From Acidobacteriota bacterium (GTDB lineage Bacteria > Acidobacteriota > Terriglobia > Acidiferrales > 2-02-FULL-67-57): a stretch of DNA of 12,968 nt. Positions within the stretch are counted from its first letter, which is position 1. Each line of letters starts with the position of its first letter. Shown in pieces: positions 1 through 5,458 of the stretch. The notes under the pieces are model-generated. The model searched no databases, was not told the DNA's origin, and saw only the letters and a program-made list of their open reading frames with translations. The stretch spans positions 1-12,968 of the forward strand of contig JACPRL010000094.1 of the NCBI GenBank assembly GCA_016189965.1, in the 5' to 3' direction. A program made the position numbers and the translations under genes.

Positions 1-53
1 GGCTGGAAGGGAGAGGCGGTCAGCGGCGGTCCAGAAGTTTAGCCGCAGAGGCG

Positions 54-73
54 CCCTTCGACTGCGCTCAGGG
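54..73 (-). repeat. Family A dispersed repeat, uninterrupted copy
   Basis: On the minus strand this reads CCCTGAGCGCAGTCGAAGGG. Related copies lie at 1831-1850 and 1907-1924, and copies split by extra sequence lie at 5266-5359 and about 3971-4018. The two ends form an imperfect inverted repeat (CCCT/AGGG with CGA/TCG-like interior). This intact copy serves as the reference for reading the interrupted ones. Confidence 0.6.
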
Positions 74-147
74 CAGGCAGGGACACGGAGAAAGCGAAAG
101 ACTAAGCCACCAAGAGTTTGTGTGGGAACTAGCTCTTGATGCCCTCA

Positions 148-201
148 GCGGCTAAAGCCGCACTGAAAGAGGGACATTTATGGCACGGTTGAAACCGTGC
201 C
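148..201. repeat. Two small perfect hairpins (family C)
   Basis: The first hairpin, 148-161, is GCGGCT-AA-AGCCGC (6-bp stem, 2-base loop). The second, 182-201, is GGCACGGTT-GA-AACCGTGCC (9-bp stem, 2-base loop). The stems differ but both have the core T-RA-A at the tip. Neither is followed by a T-run, so they are not textbook terminators. The rest of 1-310 shows no credible gene, only repeat remnants. Confidence 0.6.
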
Positions 202-220
202 CTGACGAAAATCGGGGGTT

Positions 221-252
221 GCCACACAGACTCACAGAGGCGCAGAGAGAAC
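221..252 (+). repeat. Family B repeat (CACAGAG type), solo copy
   Basis: The stretch starts GCCACACAGACTCACAGAGG and continues with CGCAGAGAGAAC. It matches in style the arms around the GxxExxY gene (7326-7356 and 7728-7758), which start GCCACAAAGGCACAGAG. A more decayed piece (GACACGGAGAAAGC) lies at 82-95. Confidence 0.55.
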
Positions 253-310
253 GGACGTCGAAACCCCAAGAGCGGAAAACGAAGAGATAAAAGATCGAGG
301 ATGCGAGGCG

Positions 311-628
311 GTGTCAAGCCCAAACCCCCAGAGGAGCAAAGAGAAGCTGCGGGGGCGGCGGTGCGTGCGCTGCGGGCGGAAGCTGGAGGGCTACCGGCGG
401 ATCTTCTGCGGGCCCGACTGTCGGCGGGCAGACACCTGGGAAAAGAAGCGAGTGAAGCGGGCGCAGGGGCGTCGGGTGGGCAAGTGTCCGGTTTGCGGGC
501 GCCGGATGGGTTCAGGGAATGCCGGTGTCAACGTTGACACCGGGCCTGGCAGCCACGATCGGCTTCGGGGTGAGGGGGAGGGTAGGGACCCCCTCTCGCA
601 GCGAGAAAAAAATGAATCTGAGCGGTAG
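311..628 (+). CDS. Small Arg/Lys-rich zinc-ribbon protein
   Basis: This is a 105-residue protein. Cys pairs C18-x2-C21 and C33-x3-C37 fit a treble-clef or zinc-ribbon site, with the look of CxxCG...FCGPDCR found in short Zn-ribbon families such as DUF2116. A third pair C59-x2-C62 (CPVCGRRM) would start a second ribbon, but no matching second pair follows, so that ribbon is incomplete. The middle is very basic (KKRVKRAQGRR), which suggests nucleic-acid contact, though that is inference. Translation is taken to start at GTG 311 with GAGG at 297-300, 10 bases upstream. The C-terminal part after residue 66 looks unstructured, is encoded partly by a 22-bp palindrome (522-543), and may be acquired sequence. 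The gene converges with the next one, leaving 30 bases between stops. The exact family is not recognised. Confidence 0.6.
   Translation: MSSPNPQRSKEKLRGRRCVRCGRKLEGYRRIFCGPDCRRADTWEKKRVKRAQGRRVGKCPVCGRRMGSGNAGVNVDTGPGSHDRLRGEGEGRDPLSQREKNESER
522..543. repeat. 22-bp perfect palindrome inside the zinc-ribbon gene
   Basis: The core is TGTCAACGTTGACA, extended by CCGG on both sides to a perfect 22-bp palindrome centred between 532 and 533. There is no loop. It encodes GVNVDTG of the zinc-ribbon protein. A TGTCA/TGACA dyad is the shape expected of a dimeric repressor operator, but here it is far inside a reading frame. It may also be a fragment of a repeat. Confidence 0.55.
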
Positions 629-658
629 CGGCCGCTGCGGTGAGCCGTGATGTGTGGC

Positions 659-1117
659 TTACTTCTTGAAAAGGTTCTCGAAGGCCTGGCGGGCGCTGGC
701 GGGGCGCGCCTTGCCGGGGGAGGTGTCCTTTTCGACGCGCACACGCAGGGCGAAGAAGCTGCACTCGTTCCGCGCCCCCTTGTCGGCGATGCGCTCGGGG
801 ATGGCCTCGGTGCACTCGTAGCGGCTGGCGGGATCGAAGTGCGTGCACTGCTTGCAGGAGTGCAGCTCGAAGCCGCACTTGGGGCACTGCGCCAACTCGT
901 CGAGCAGCAGCGCCAGCTCCGCCCCGCAGTTCGCGCAGCGCGACACCGCCTTCGTCCCCGGCATCTGCGGCGCCCGCGGCCCCGTCGCCTGCACCTTCTG
1001 CCACTTCGGCCCCGCCGGCGCGGGCGGCTTCTGCGGCTTCTTTTTCTTCTCGCCCTTCCCTTCGCGGTAGCTCTCCATGTAGCCGCGCTGGCGGTACTTG
1101 CGGTCAATGTCGCTCAT
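659..1117 (-). CDS. Cys-rich zinc-ribbon hypothetical protein
   Basis: The protein has 152 residues. The first 55 are basic and Pro-rich (KKKKPQKPPAPAGPK), probably disordered. The Cys-rich part follows: C61-x2-C64, C78-x2-C81, C88-x2-C91, H93, C102 and C119. The first four Cys fit a rubredoxin-like zinc ribbon (CANCG...CPKCG). The later set (CKQCTHFD...YECTE...PERI..KG.RNECSFF) fits a second Cys4 site that binds zinc or iron. Translation starts at ATG 1117 with GGAG about 7 bases upstream. No signal peptide or membrane segment is seen, so it should be cytoplasmic. It converges with the small zinc-ribbon gene and lies downstream of the DinB-like gene on the same strand, with a 97-base gap. 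Function is unknown; the reading frame itself is well supported by the conserved-looking Cys spacing. Confidence 0.8.
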   Translation of the reverse strand: MSDIDRKYRQRGYMESYREGKGEKKKKPQKPPAPAGPKWQKVQATGPRAPQMPGTKAVSRCANCGAELALLLDELAQCPKCGFELHSCKQCTHFDPASRYECTEAIPERIADKGARNECSFFALRVRVEKDTSPGKARPASARQAFENLFKK

Positions 1118-1214
1118 TGATTTCTCCAGACGGGCGCCGCGAACCGGCTAGGGCAATTCTACCTCTGGCGAACGATTATGCAAAGACATTCTCGACACGG
1201 GTCGCCGGCCACCG

Positions 1215-1745
1215 CTACGGCATCGGCCACCGCCGCTCGATGCCCAGGCTCCTCCACAGCTTGCCCCACTGCCAGATGCCATACGCCCCCTCGCCGCGCA
1301 ACGGATAGCCGACCTGCCGCGCCAGCAGACAAATCTGCCCACGATGGTGCGCGTCGTGCACCAGCATCAAGCCCAGACACGCCGCTGCGTCGGGCCGGAA
1401 GGGTTTCCCTGGCTCGCGCGCCAACAGTTTCGCCAGCGCCGCGGCGCTCCGCCCCAGCGCCCGTGCCGCCTGCTTCCGCGTCACCGTGTGCCGGCTGGTG
1501 TGCGCGGGCCGGCGGCTTCCCTGCCCCCAGACTTTCAGCCACATCAACCGATCGTTGTGCATGTGCGAGAAGATGGCGGCGATGGTGCGGCCGCCCCCGG
1601 GCGGCTCCGCCCGCCACGCTCGTTCGTCCAGGTGCTTCAGCAACCACTGGTTCATCGCCTCGTTCACCGCCCACACCTCCAGCATGGACTTCTTCAAATC
1701 ACTCACCCTTCCTGCGCGTATTGCTTTCACCTCCACCCCTTCCAC
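1215..1745 (-). CDS. DinB-like four-helix-bundle putative metalloenzyme
   Basis: About 176 residues, the usual size for the DinB/YfiT-like family. The three-His metal site is visible: FSHMHNDR (His 61 or 63) and VHDAHHRGQI (His 130 and His 134), the latter with the H-x3-H spacing and following R-G-Q typical of the family. Known members use this site for thiol-dependent (bacillithiol, mycothiol or glutathione) transfer or hydrolysis; many are uncharacterised and the substrate here cannot be told. The frame is open upstream to a GTG at 1763, but GTG 1745 has a GGGAAGG element 7 bases before it, so I chose it. A later GTG at 1706 is also possible. It is cytoplasmic, with no signal peptide, and is probably transcribed alone or with the downstream Cys-rich gene. 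Confidence 0.85.
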   Translation of the reverse strand: MEGVEVKAIRAGRVSDLKKSMLEVWAVNEAMNQWLLKHLDERAWRAEPPGGGRTIAAIFSHMHNDRLMWLKVWGQGSRRPAHTSRHTVTRKQAARALGRSAAALAKLLAREPGKPFRPDAAACLGLMLVHDAHHRGQICLLARQVGYPLRGEGAYGIWQWGKLWRSLGIERRWPMP

Positions 1746-1780
1746 GAAGCAACCTTCCCTCACGGGTAACAGAAGTTAAT

Positions 1781-1800
1781 GACACGAAGACACGAAGCTA
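1781..1800 (+). repeat. Family B repeat (CACGAAG type), short copy
   Basis: GACACGAAGACACGAAGCTA resembles the arms at 9668-9745 (GACACGAAGAGACAAAG). It lies just upstream of the DinB-like gene start, in the gap between that gene and the end of the S9 peptidase gene. Confidence 0.5.
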
Positions 1801-1812
1801 CCATGACGGAAG

Positions 1813-1924
1813 GGCGGGGCTTCTCGAAGACCCTGAGCGAAGCCGAAGGGAGCCCCGCCGAAAAAAAGTCGCGCGCAGCGCAACCGCGGAAGGGGCGCGG
1901 GCCTGTCCCGAGCGGAGCCGAGGG
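1813..1924. repeat. Family A repeats, one framed by a GC-rich inverted pair
   Basis: A core CCCTGAGCGAAGCCGAAGGG (1831-1850) sits inside a perfect 9-bp inverted pair GGCGGGGCT (1813-1821) and AGCCCCGCC (1851-1859). A second diverged core CCCGAGCGGAGCCGAGGG is at 1907-1924. The whole gap 1746-2032 holds no convincing gene; it is repeat sequence. Confidence 0.55.
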
Positions 1925-1986
1925 AGAAACCCCCTCTGGGTGTCCCCGCCACCCGGAGGTTATGCAGCCGCCTCTAGTTTCCCGTC

Positions 1987-2029
1987 TCCAGTTATCACTC
2001 ACCAACCACCAATCACCAGCCACCGGTCA
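1987..2029 (-). repeat. Degenerate TGGTGATT tandem array
   Basis: On the minus strand, just past the S9 peptidase stop, the sequence runs through GGTGGC, TGGTGATT, GGTGGTT and GGTGAGTGAT, about five degenerate units of 7-8 bases. It is strongly purine/pyrimidine biased (G and T). It may be a decayed microsatellite; no terminator hairpin was recognised here. Confidence 0.4.
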
Positions 2030-2032
2030 CCT

Positions 2033-4606
2033 TTAGAGATGTTTCTTCAAATACTCCTCCACGTACCGAAACAGATGCAACTGGGTCTTCGAGCCGCGAA
2101 TCGAATGCGTCTTGCGCGGGTAGAGCAGCAGGTCGAACGGCTGGCCGGCCTCGATGAGCGCGTGGATGAACTGTTCGGCGTTCTGCGGGTGGACGTTGTC
2201 GTCCATCGTGCCGTGCACGAGCAGCAGCCGCCCCTTCAGGTTCGCCGCCACTTTCACGCACGACGTCCCATCGTAGGGGTCTTCCTGGGGCCCGCCCTCC
2301 GTAGCCTTGGCGGAGGAGGGCAGCCCCATGTAGCGCTCGGTGTAGATGGAGTCGTAGAGCCGCCAGTCGGTTACCGGGGCCACGGCGATGCCCACCTTGA
2401 ACAAATCCGAATGCGTCAGCGCAAAGCAGGTCGAGAACCCGCCGCCGCTCCAACCCCAAATCGCGATGCGCTCCGCATCCGCCCACGGCTGCGCCTTCAG
2501 CCATTCCACCGCCACGCGGTGGTCAGCGAGCGCCGTGGGGCCGTAGGCGCGGTGGAGCGCCGCCTCGTGCTTGTGCCCCAGCACCGACGACGCGCGGTCG
2601 TCAACGTAGAGCACCACGTAGCCCTGCTGCACCAGGTACTGGTGAAAAAGATACCGGTTCCCGCCCCAGGCGTCCCGGATGGTCGGCGCCCGCGGCCCGC
2701 CGTAGACGTACATCACCACCGGATACTTCTTCTCCGCTGCCTTCCGCCCCTTCGCGCTGCGCGAACCTTTCTCCGCCTTCTCTGTCATCCCGAGCCCTTG
2801 CACGCCTTGGCGGCGAGGGATCTGCTTTTGCTCTGCCTGACGCAGTTTTGCAAAACGCTCTAGTTCCTTCGGCCTGAGCAGCATTCCTCTCACCAGCGCC
2901 CCGTCCGCCGCGCGCAGCTCCACCAGCTCCGGCGTCACCATCTCGTAGCCGTCCACGCCCTTGGCCCGATGCGCCTCCGTCCTTCGTCCGCTCGGCAGGT
3001 GATGCACGGTGATTTCCGGCGGGCGCCCGAGGGCGGAAAACGTGCCGGCGTAGGCCGTCGCGGCTGGGTTCATCACCACGCTGTGGGTGCCACCGGGTAA
3101 CTCGGTGAGCACTTCCGTTCCGCGGCCATCGAGCCACGCCCGGTAGAAGTCCCGCCCCAGCCCGTGACGAAAATTCGAGCTGAAGTAGACCCAGCCACCC
3201 CTTTCATCCACCCCTTCGATCGCGTGCACTTCCCGCTCGCCGTCGGTCAACCTCCGCTTCAACTGCCCGTCGAACCCGTACACATAGATGTGCCGGTAGC
3301 CCGTCCGCTCCGAGGTCCAGAGAAACTCCTCCCGGTCGCGGAAGAACCTCAGGTCGTCGGTGATGTTGATCCAGTGGGGGTCGCGCTCCACCAGCAGCGT
3401 CCGCGAGCGCCCGCTCTCCAGCTCGAACACCACCAGCTCCAATTCCCGCTGCCCGCGGTCGAGCAGTTGCACCCAGAGCCGTCCCGCGTCCACCCAGCCA
3501 AAGCGCGGAATGTATTCGGCGGCACGGTCGAGCCAGATCACCTCGCTCACCTCGGCCCCGCCGCGCTCGGCGGCGGAGATTTCTACGACGCCCACGTGCG
3601 CCTTGGGGTTCGGGTCGCCCGCCTTGGGGTAGCGCTGGAAATCCACCTGCGCTTCCGCCTCCACCAGGTCCACCAATGGGTAGGTCGGAACGGAATGCTC
3701 AGCGAGCTCGAGGAAAACGATGCGCCGGCTGTCGGGCGACCACTCGTAACCCGAGCGGATGCCCAGCTCCTCCGGGTAGACCCAGTCCAGGTCGCCGTGC
3801 AACACGTCGGCGCTCCCGCCGAGCGTCAACCGCTTCGCCTCGCTTGACCCAGCATCCTTGCAGGCACTCCCACCCTGCACTGTTTGGTCGGGGCCGGGCT
3901 TTAGCCCGGCCGAAAGGCTCGCCAAGAGTATTTGGGCTTTTCGTTGCGTGGCGACAGCCGAGCGAAGATCCCGAGCGTGTCCCGACGAAAGTCGGGACGA
4001 GTCGAGGGAAGCCCCTGAGGCCTTCTGTTGTTCTTCACACTGCGGCGGAACGGCCACGAGCCACAGGTCATGCTCCCAAACGAACGACACCCACTTCCCA
4101 TCCGGCGAAAACTTCGGGTCGCGCACGTCGCGCTTCGACGCCGCCAGCGGCTTGGCTTCCTGCGACGCCAGGTCGTAGAGATAAAGCCGCCCCGCGCTGG
4201 TGAAGAGGATCTGCTTCGAATCCGGCGACCACACGTAGGCTGCCACCGCGTAGCGCAACAGCCGCTCCCGCTCGCGCTCGTCCGCCGCCGCTTCCTCGGG
4301 CGGCGGCGCCAGCCGCTTCATCTGCTCATCGCTCACCAGCACGTGCTTCTCGCCCGTCTCCGCCTCCACCGCCCAGAGGTCGCGCCGCCCGTCCTTCTCG
4401 CTTTCCAGGATGTAGCTCAACAGCCGCCCGTCCGGGCTCCAGCGCATCTGCGTCGGCAGCGGCCCGGTCAGGCCGTGCTCGGAGAAAATCTCCTCCAGCC
4501 GCAGCGGCTTCTTGGCTGAGGGCGCCACCTGTCCCGCCGCCGGCGGCAACCCGACCAGCAGCGCCAGAACGGCCAACAAAACGAGCCGCCCCTGTCCTCG
4601 TCTCAC
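2033..4606 (-). CDS. Secreted S9B dipeptidyl peptidase IV-type serine peptidase
   Basis: A prolyl oligopeptidase-family enzyme of 857 residues that should release N-terminal dipeptides from peptides outside the cytoplasm. A signal peptide (RRGQGRLVLLAVLALLVGLPPAAGQ) is followed by a beta-propeller with WSPDG/FSPDG blades and the Glu-Glu clamp DWVYPEEL (Glu279-Glu280), which in DPP IV holds the substrate amino terminus. The C-terminal alpha/beta hydrolase domain has nucleophile Ser720 (GWSGGG), Asp802 (TMDDNVH) and His834 (KTHSIRG), so the triad is complete. I chose GTG 4606 because GAGGAG ends 6 bases before it; ATG 4612 directly abuts that element. The upstream cytochrome c gene is 42-48 bases away on the same strand, so they may share a transcript. 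The oddity is three in-frame repeat-derived insertions, residues about 188-256, 583-625 and 764-772, listed separately. Because the triad and clamp are intact, I treat it as functional. Confidence 0.93.
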   Translation of the reverse strand: MRRGQGRLVLLAVLALLVGLPPAAGQVAPSAKKPLRLEEIFSEHGLTGPLPTQMRWSPDGRLLSYILESEKDGRRDLWAVEAETGEKHVLVSDEQMKRLAPPPEEAAADERERERLLRYAVAAYVWSPDSKQILFTSAGRLYLYDLASQEAKPLAASKRDVRDPKFSPDGKWVSFVWEHDLWLVAVPPQCEEQQKASGASLDSSRLSSGHARDLRSAVATQRKAQILLASLSAGLKPGPDQTVQGGSACKDAGSSEAKRLTLGGSADVLHGDLDWVYPEELGIRSGYEWSPDSRRIVFLELAEHSVPTYPLVDLVEAEAQVDFQRYPKAGDPNPKAHVGVVEISAAERGGAEVSEVIWLDRAAEYIPRFGWVDAGRLWVQLLDRGQRELELVVFELESGRSRTLLVERDPHWINITDDLRFFRDREEFLWTSERTGYRHIYVYGFDGQLKRRLTDGEREVHAIEGVDERGGWVYFSSNFRHGLGRDFYRAWLDGRGTEVLTELPGGTHSVVMNPAATAYAGTFSALGRPPEITVHHLPSGRRTEAHRAKGVDGYEMVTPELVELRAADGALVRGMLLRPKELERFAKLRQAEQKQIPRRQGVQGLGMTEKAEKGSRSAKGRKAAEKKYPVVMYVYGGPRAPTIRDAWGGNRYLFHQYLVQQGYVVLYVDDRASSVLGHKHEAALHRAYGPTALADHRVAVEWLKAQPWADAERIAIWGWSGGGFSTCFALTHSDLFKVGIAVAPVTDWRLYDSIYTERYMGLPSSAKATEGGPQEDPYDGTSCVKVAANLKGRLLLVHGTMDDNVHPQNAEQFIHALIEAGQPFDLLLYPRKTHSIRGSKTQLHLFRYVEEYLKKHL
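2291..2317 (-). repeat. In-frame repeat insertion 3 in the S9 peptidase gene
   Basis: These bases encode SSAKATEGG between YMGLP and QEDPYDG. S9B relatives usually run straight from YMGLP to the NPEGY-like segment. The DNA holds a near-palindrome, CCCTCCGTAGCCTTGGCGGAGGAGGG broken at its centre, sharing GCCTTGGCGG with the 50-bp repeat at 2781-2830 and 9215-9264. Nine residues are added without a frame shift. The judgement that it is an insertion rests on remembered family sequence. Confidence 0.5.
2732..2860 (-). repeat. In-frame repeat insertion 2 in the S9 peptidase gene
   Basis: The segment encodes about 43 residues between MLLRPKE and KKYPVVMYVYGG, a linker where relatives have only a few residues. 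It includes a 50-bp block (2781-2830) that matches 48 of 50 bases of the gatC-gatA spacer at 9215-9264. Also present are a hairpin TTCGCG-CTG-CGCGAA (2751-2765) and a palindrome GTTTTGCAAAAC (2845-2856). The encoded peptide is charged and low in hydrophobic residues (EKAEKGSRSAKGRKAAEKK), as expected of a tolerated surface loop. Confidence 0.75.
3839..4045 (-). repeat. In-frame repeat insertion 1 in the S9 peptidase gene
   Basis: About 69 residues lie between HDLWLVAVP and AKRLTLGG, which are nearly adjacent in relatives. The DNA contains a 9-bp-stem hairpin GGCCGGGCT-TT-AGCCCGGCC (3892-3911), a hairpin GTCCCGAC-GAAA-GTCGGGAC (3979-3998), and that second hairpin sits between CCCGAGCG and GAGTCGAGGG, the two halves of a family A core. 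The insertion keeps the frame, carries no stop, and should form a loop on the propeller. Exact borders are approximate. Confidence 0.7.
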
Positions 4607-4654
4607 AGGCATCTCCTCAGAAATAGGATGGCGAAAACCCTTGACGGGCTCGCG

Positions 4655-5140
4655 TCACTCAGCCGGCTTGTCGGCCGGCTTCTGCGCCGGCGCCAGGCTG
4701 CGGATGAAGTTGATCAGGTGCCACTTCTGCACCTCGCGCATCCGCTCCCCCTGGCCGGGCATGGCGCCGTGCCCGGTGGTCAGGATGTAGAAGAGTTCGC
4801 CGTCTGTCCGCTTCTTTCTTGTCTCCGGCTCGGTGAAGTCCGGCGGGGTCAGCTTCGCCTCCTGGGCCAGTTCGCCCTTGCCGTCGCCCTTCTCGCCGTG
4901 ACACATCGCGCACTGGCTGGTGAACAGTTTGCGCCCCGCTTCGACGGACTCCGTCGTCGCCTCGACCGCGTTCTTCCGCTGCTTCTCTTCTTCCGGAATC
5001 ACCAGCGGCTTGGGCAACTCCGCCTGCGCCTCTTCCTCGGCTTTCTCTTCCTCCTGCCCGCCGACCGCGAGGCTCCCGGCGGCGCCCGGCAGGATCAGCA
5101 CGAGCAACAGCACACCCGCAAGAAATCGTCGGGTCTGCAT
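4655..5140 (-). CDS. Secreted mono-haem c-type cytochrome
   Basis: The protein has 161 residues. A signal peptide (MQTRRFLAGVLLLVLILPGAAGSLA) is followed by a highly charged Glu-rich linker (residues 29-56) and a cytochrome c domain. The haem attachment site is C77-A-M-C80-H81, and Met127 in GHGAMPGQG is the likely second axial ligand. The domain type is that of class I cytochrome c, as in alcohol dehydrogenase or oxidase partner cytochromes (VEAGRKLFTSQCAMCHG...GDGKG). It should carry electrons outside the cytoplasmic membrane; its partner is not in the window. Translation starts at ATG 5140 after a strong purine tract containing AGGAGG. The S9 peptidase gene follows after a short gap on the same strand. 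No lipobox is seen. The tail (PAQKPADKPAE) looks disordered. Confidence 0.92.
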   Translation of the reverse strand: MQTRRFLAGVLLLVLILPGAAGSLAVGGQEEEKAEEEAQAELPKPLVIPEEEKQRKNAVEATTESVEAGRKLFTSQCAMCHGEKGDGKGELAQEAKLTPPDFTEPETRKKRTDGELFYILTTGHGAMPGQGERMREVQKWHLINFIRSLAPAQKPADKPAE

Positions 5141-5260
5141 TCTCCTTCCTCCTCGCGGGGCTCGCAGCTCTCAACGCATACCACATCCCCACGCCCCGCC
5201 GCAACGCCTCCTCCCTTCCTTGCCTTATTCGTTCTTTTCCTCCGCTTCCTGACACTTCAG

Positions 5261-5366
5261 TGTCACCCTGAGCGCAGCCCCGCCCCTTGCGGCGGCAGAG
5301 GAGTCGTGTCTCAACCACGGCGGCCCCGACGCCGCAAGGGGCGGGGCGGAGTCGAAGGGTCTGCTT
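5261..5366 (+). repeat. Family A repeat split by a GC-rich inverted-repeat insert
   Basis: The left half CCCTGAGCGCAG (5266-5277) and right half AGTCGAAGGG (5350-5359) together make the intact core seen at 54-73. Between them lies a segment ended by perfect 17-bp inverted arms, 5277-5293 and 5331-5347 (GCCCCGCCCCTTGCGGC and its complement), with a 37-base interior. The flanks TGTCA (5261) and TCTGCTT (5360) match the flanks of the 50-bp repeat at 2781-2830. No gene is visible in the gap 5141-5458; it is filled by this unit and family B copies. Confidence 0.65.
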
Positions 5367-5386
5367 CTTTGCTTCCTTGCTTTCTT

Positions 5387-5440
5387 GCCTCTGTGCCTCT
5401 GTGGCGTTCTTTTTTCTTTGTGTCTTCGCGCCTTTGTGGC
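5387..5440 (-). repeat. Two family B repeats in direct orientation
   Basis: Copy one is about 5387-5405 (GCCTCTGTGCCTCTGTGGC); copy two is about 5415-5440 (TTTGTGTCTTCGCGCCTTTGTGGC). A short T-run separates them. Both end in TGTGGC, the same end as the arm at 7728-7758. They directly precede the methyltransferase start. Confidence 0.6.
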
Positions 5441-5458
5441 TATCTTCTGCCTGCACCG

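Noticed and set aside
528..1004. Alternative minus-strand frames over the Cys-rich gene
   Set aside because: They lack the Cys spacing and give Arg/Ala-rich shadow sequence; the 659-1117 frame has a ribosome binding site and ordered metal motifs.
1178..2863. 561-codon open frame on the + strand across the DinB-like gene, repeats and the S9 gene end
   Set aside because: It crosses three unrelated regions and two real genes on the other strand. The translation is low-complexity Ala/Arg/Pro/Ser.
2033..4606. S9 peptidase as a pseudogene because of the insertions
   Set aside because: All insertions keep the frame, no stop occurs, and the Ser-Asp-His triad, Glu-Glu clamp and signal peptide remain.
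4628..5458. Long upstream extension of the methyltransferase frame
   Set aside because: The extra 277 codons run antisense to the cytochrome c gene and through repeats. The methyltransferase homology begins at the ATG at 5459.
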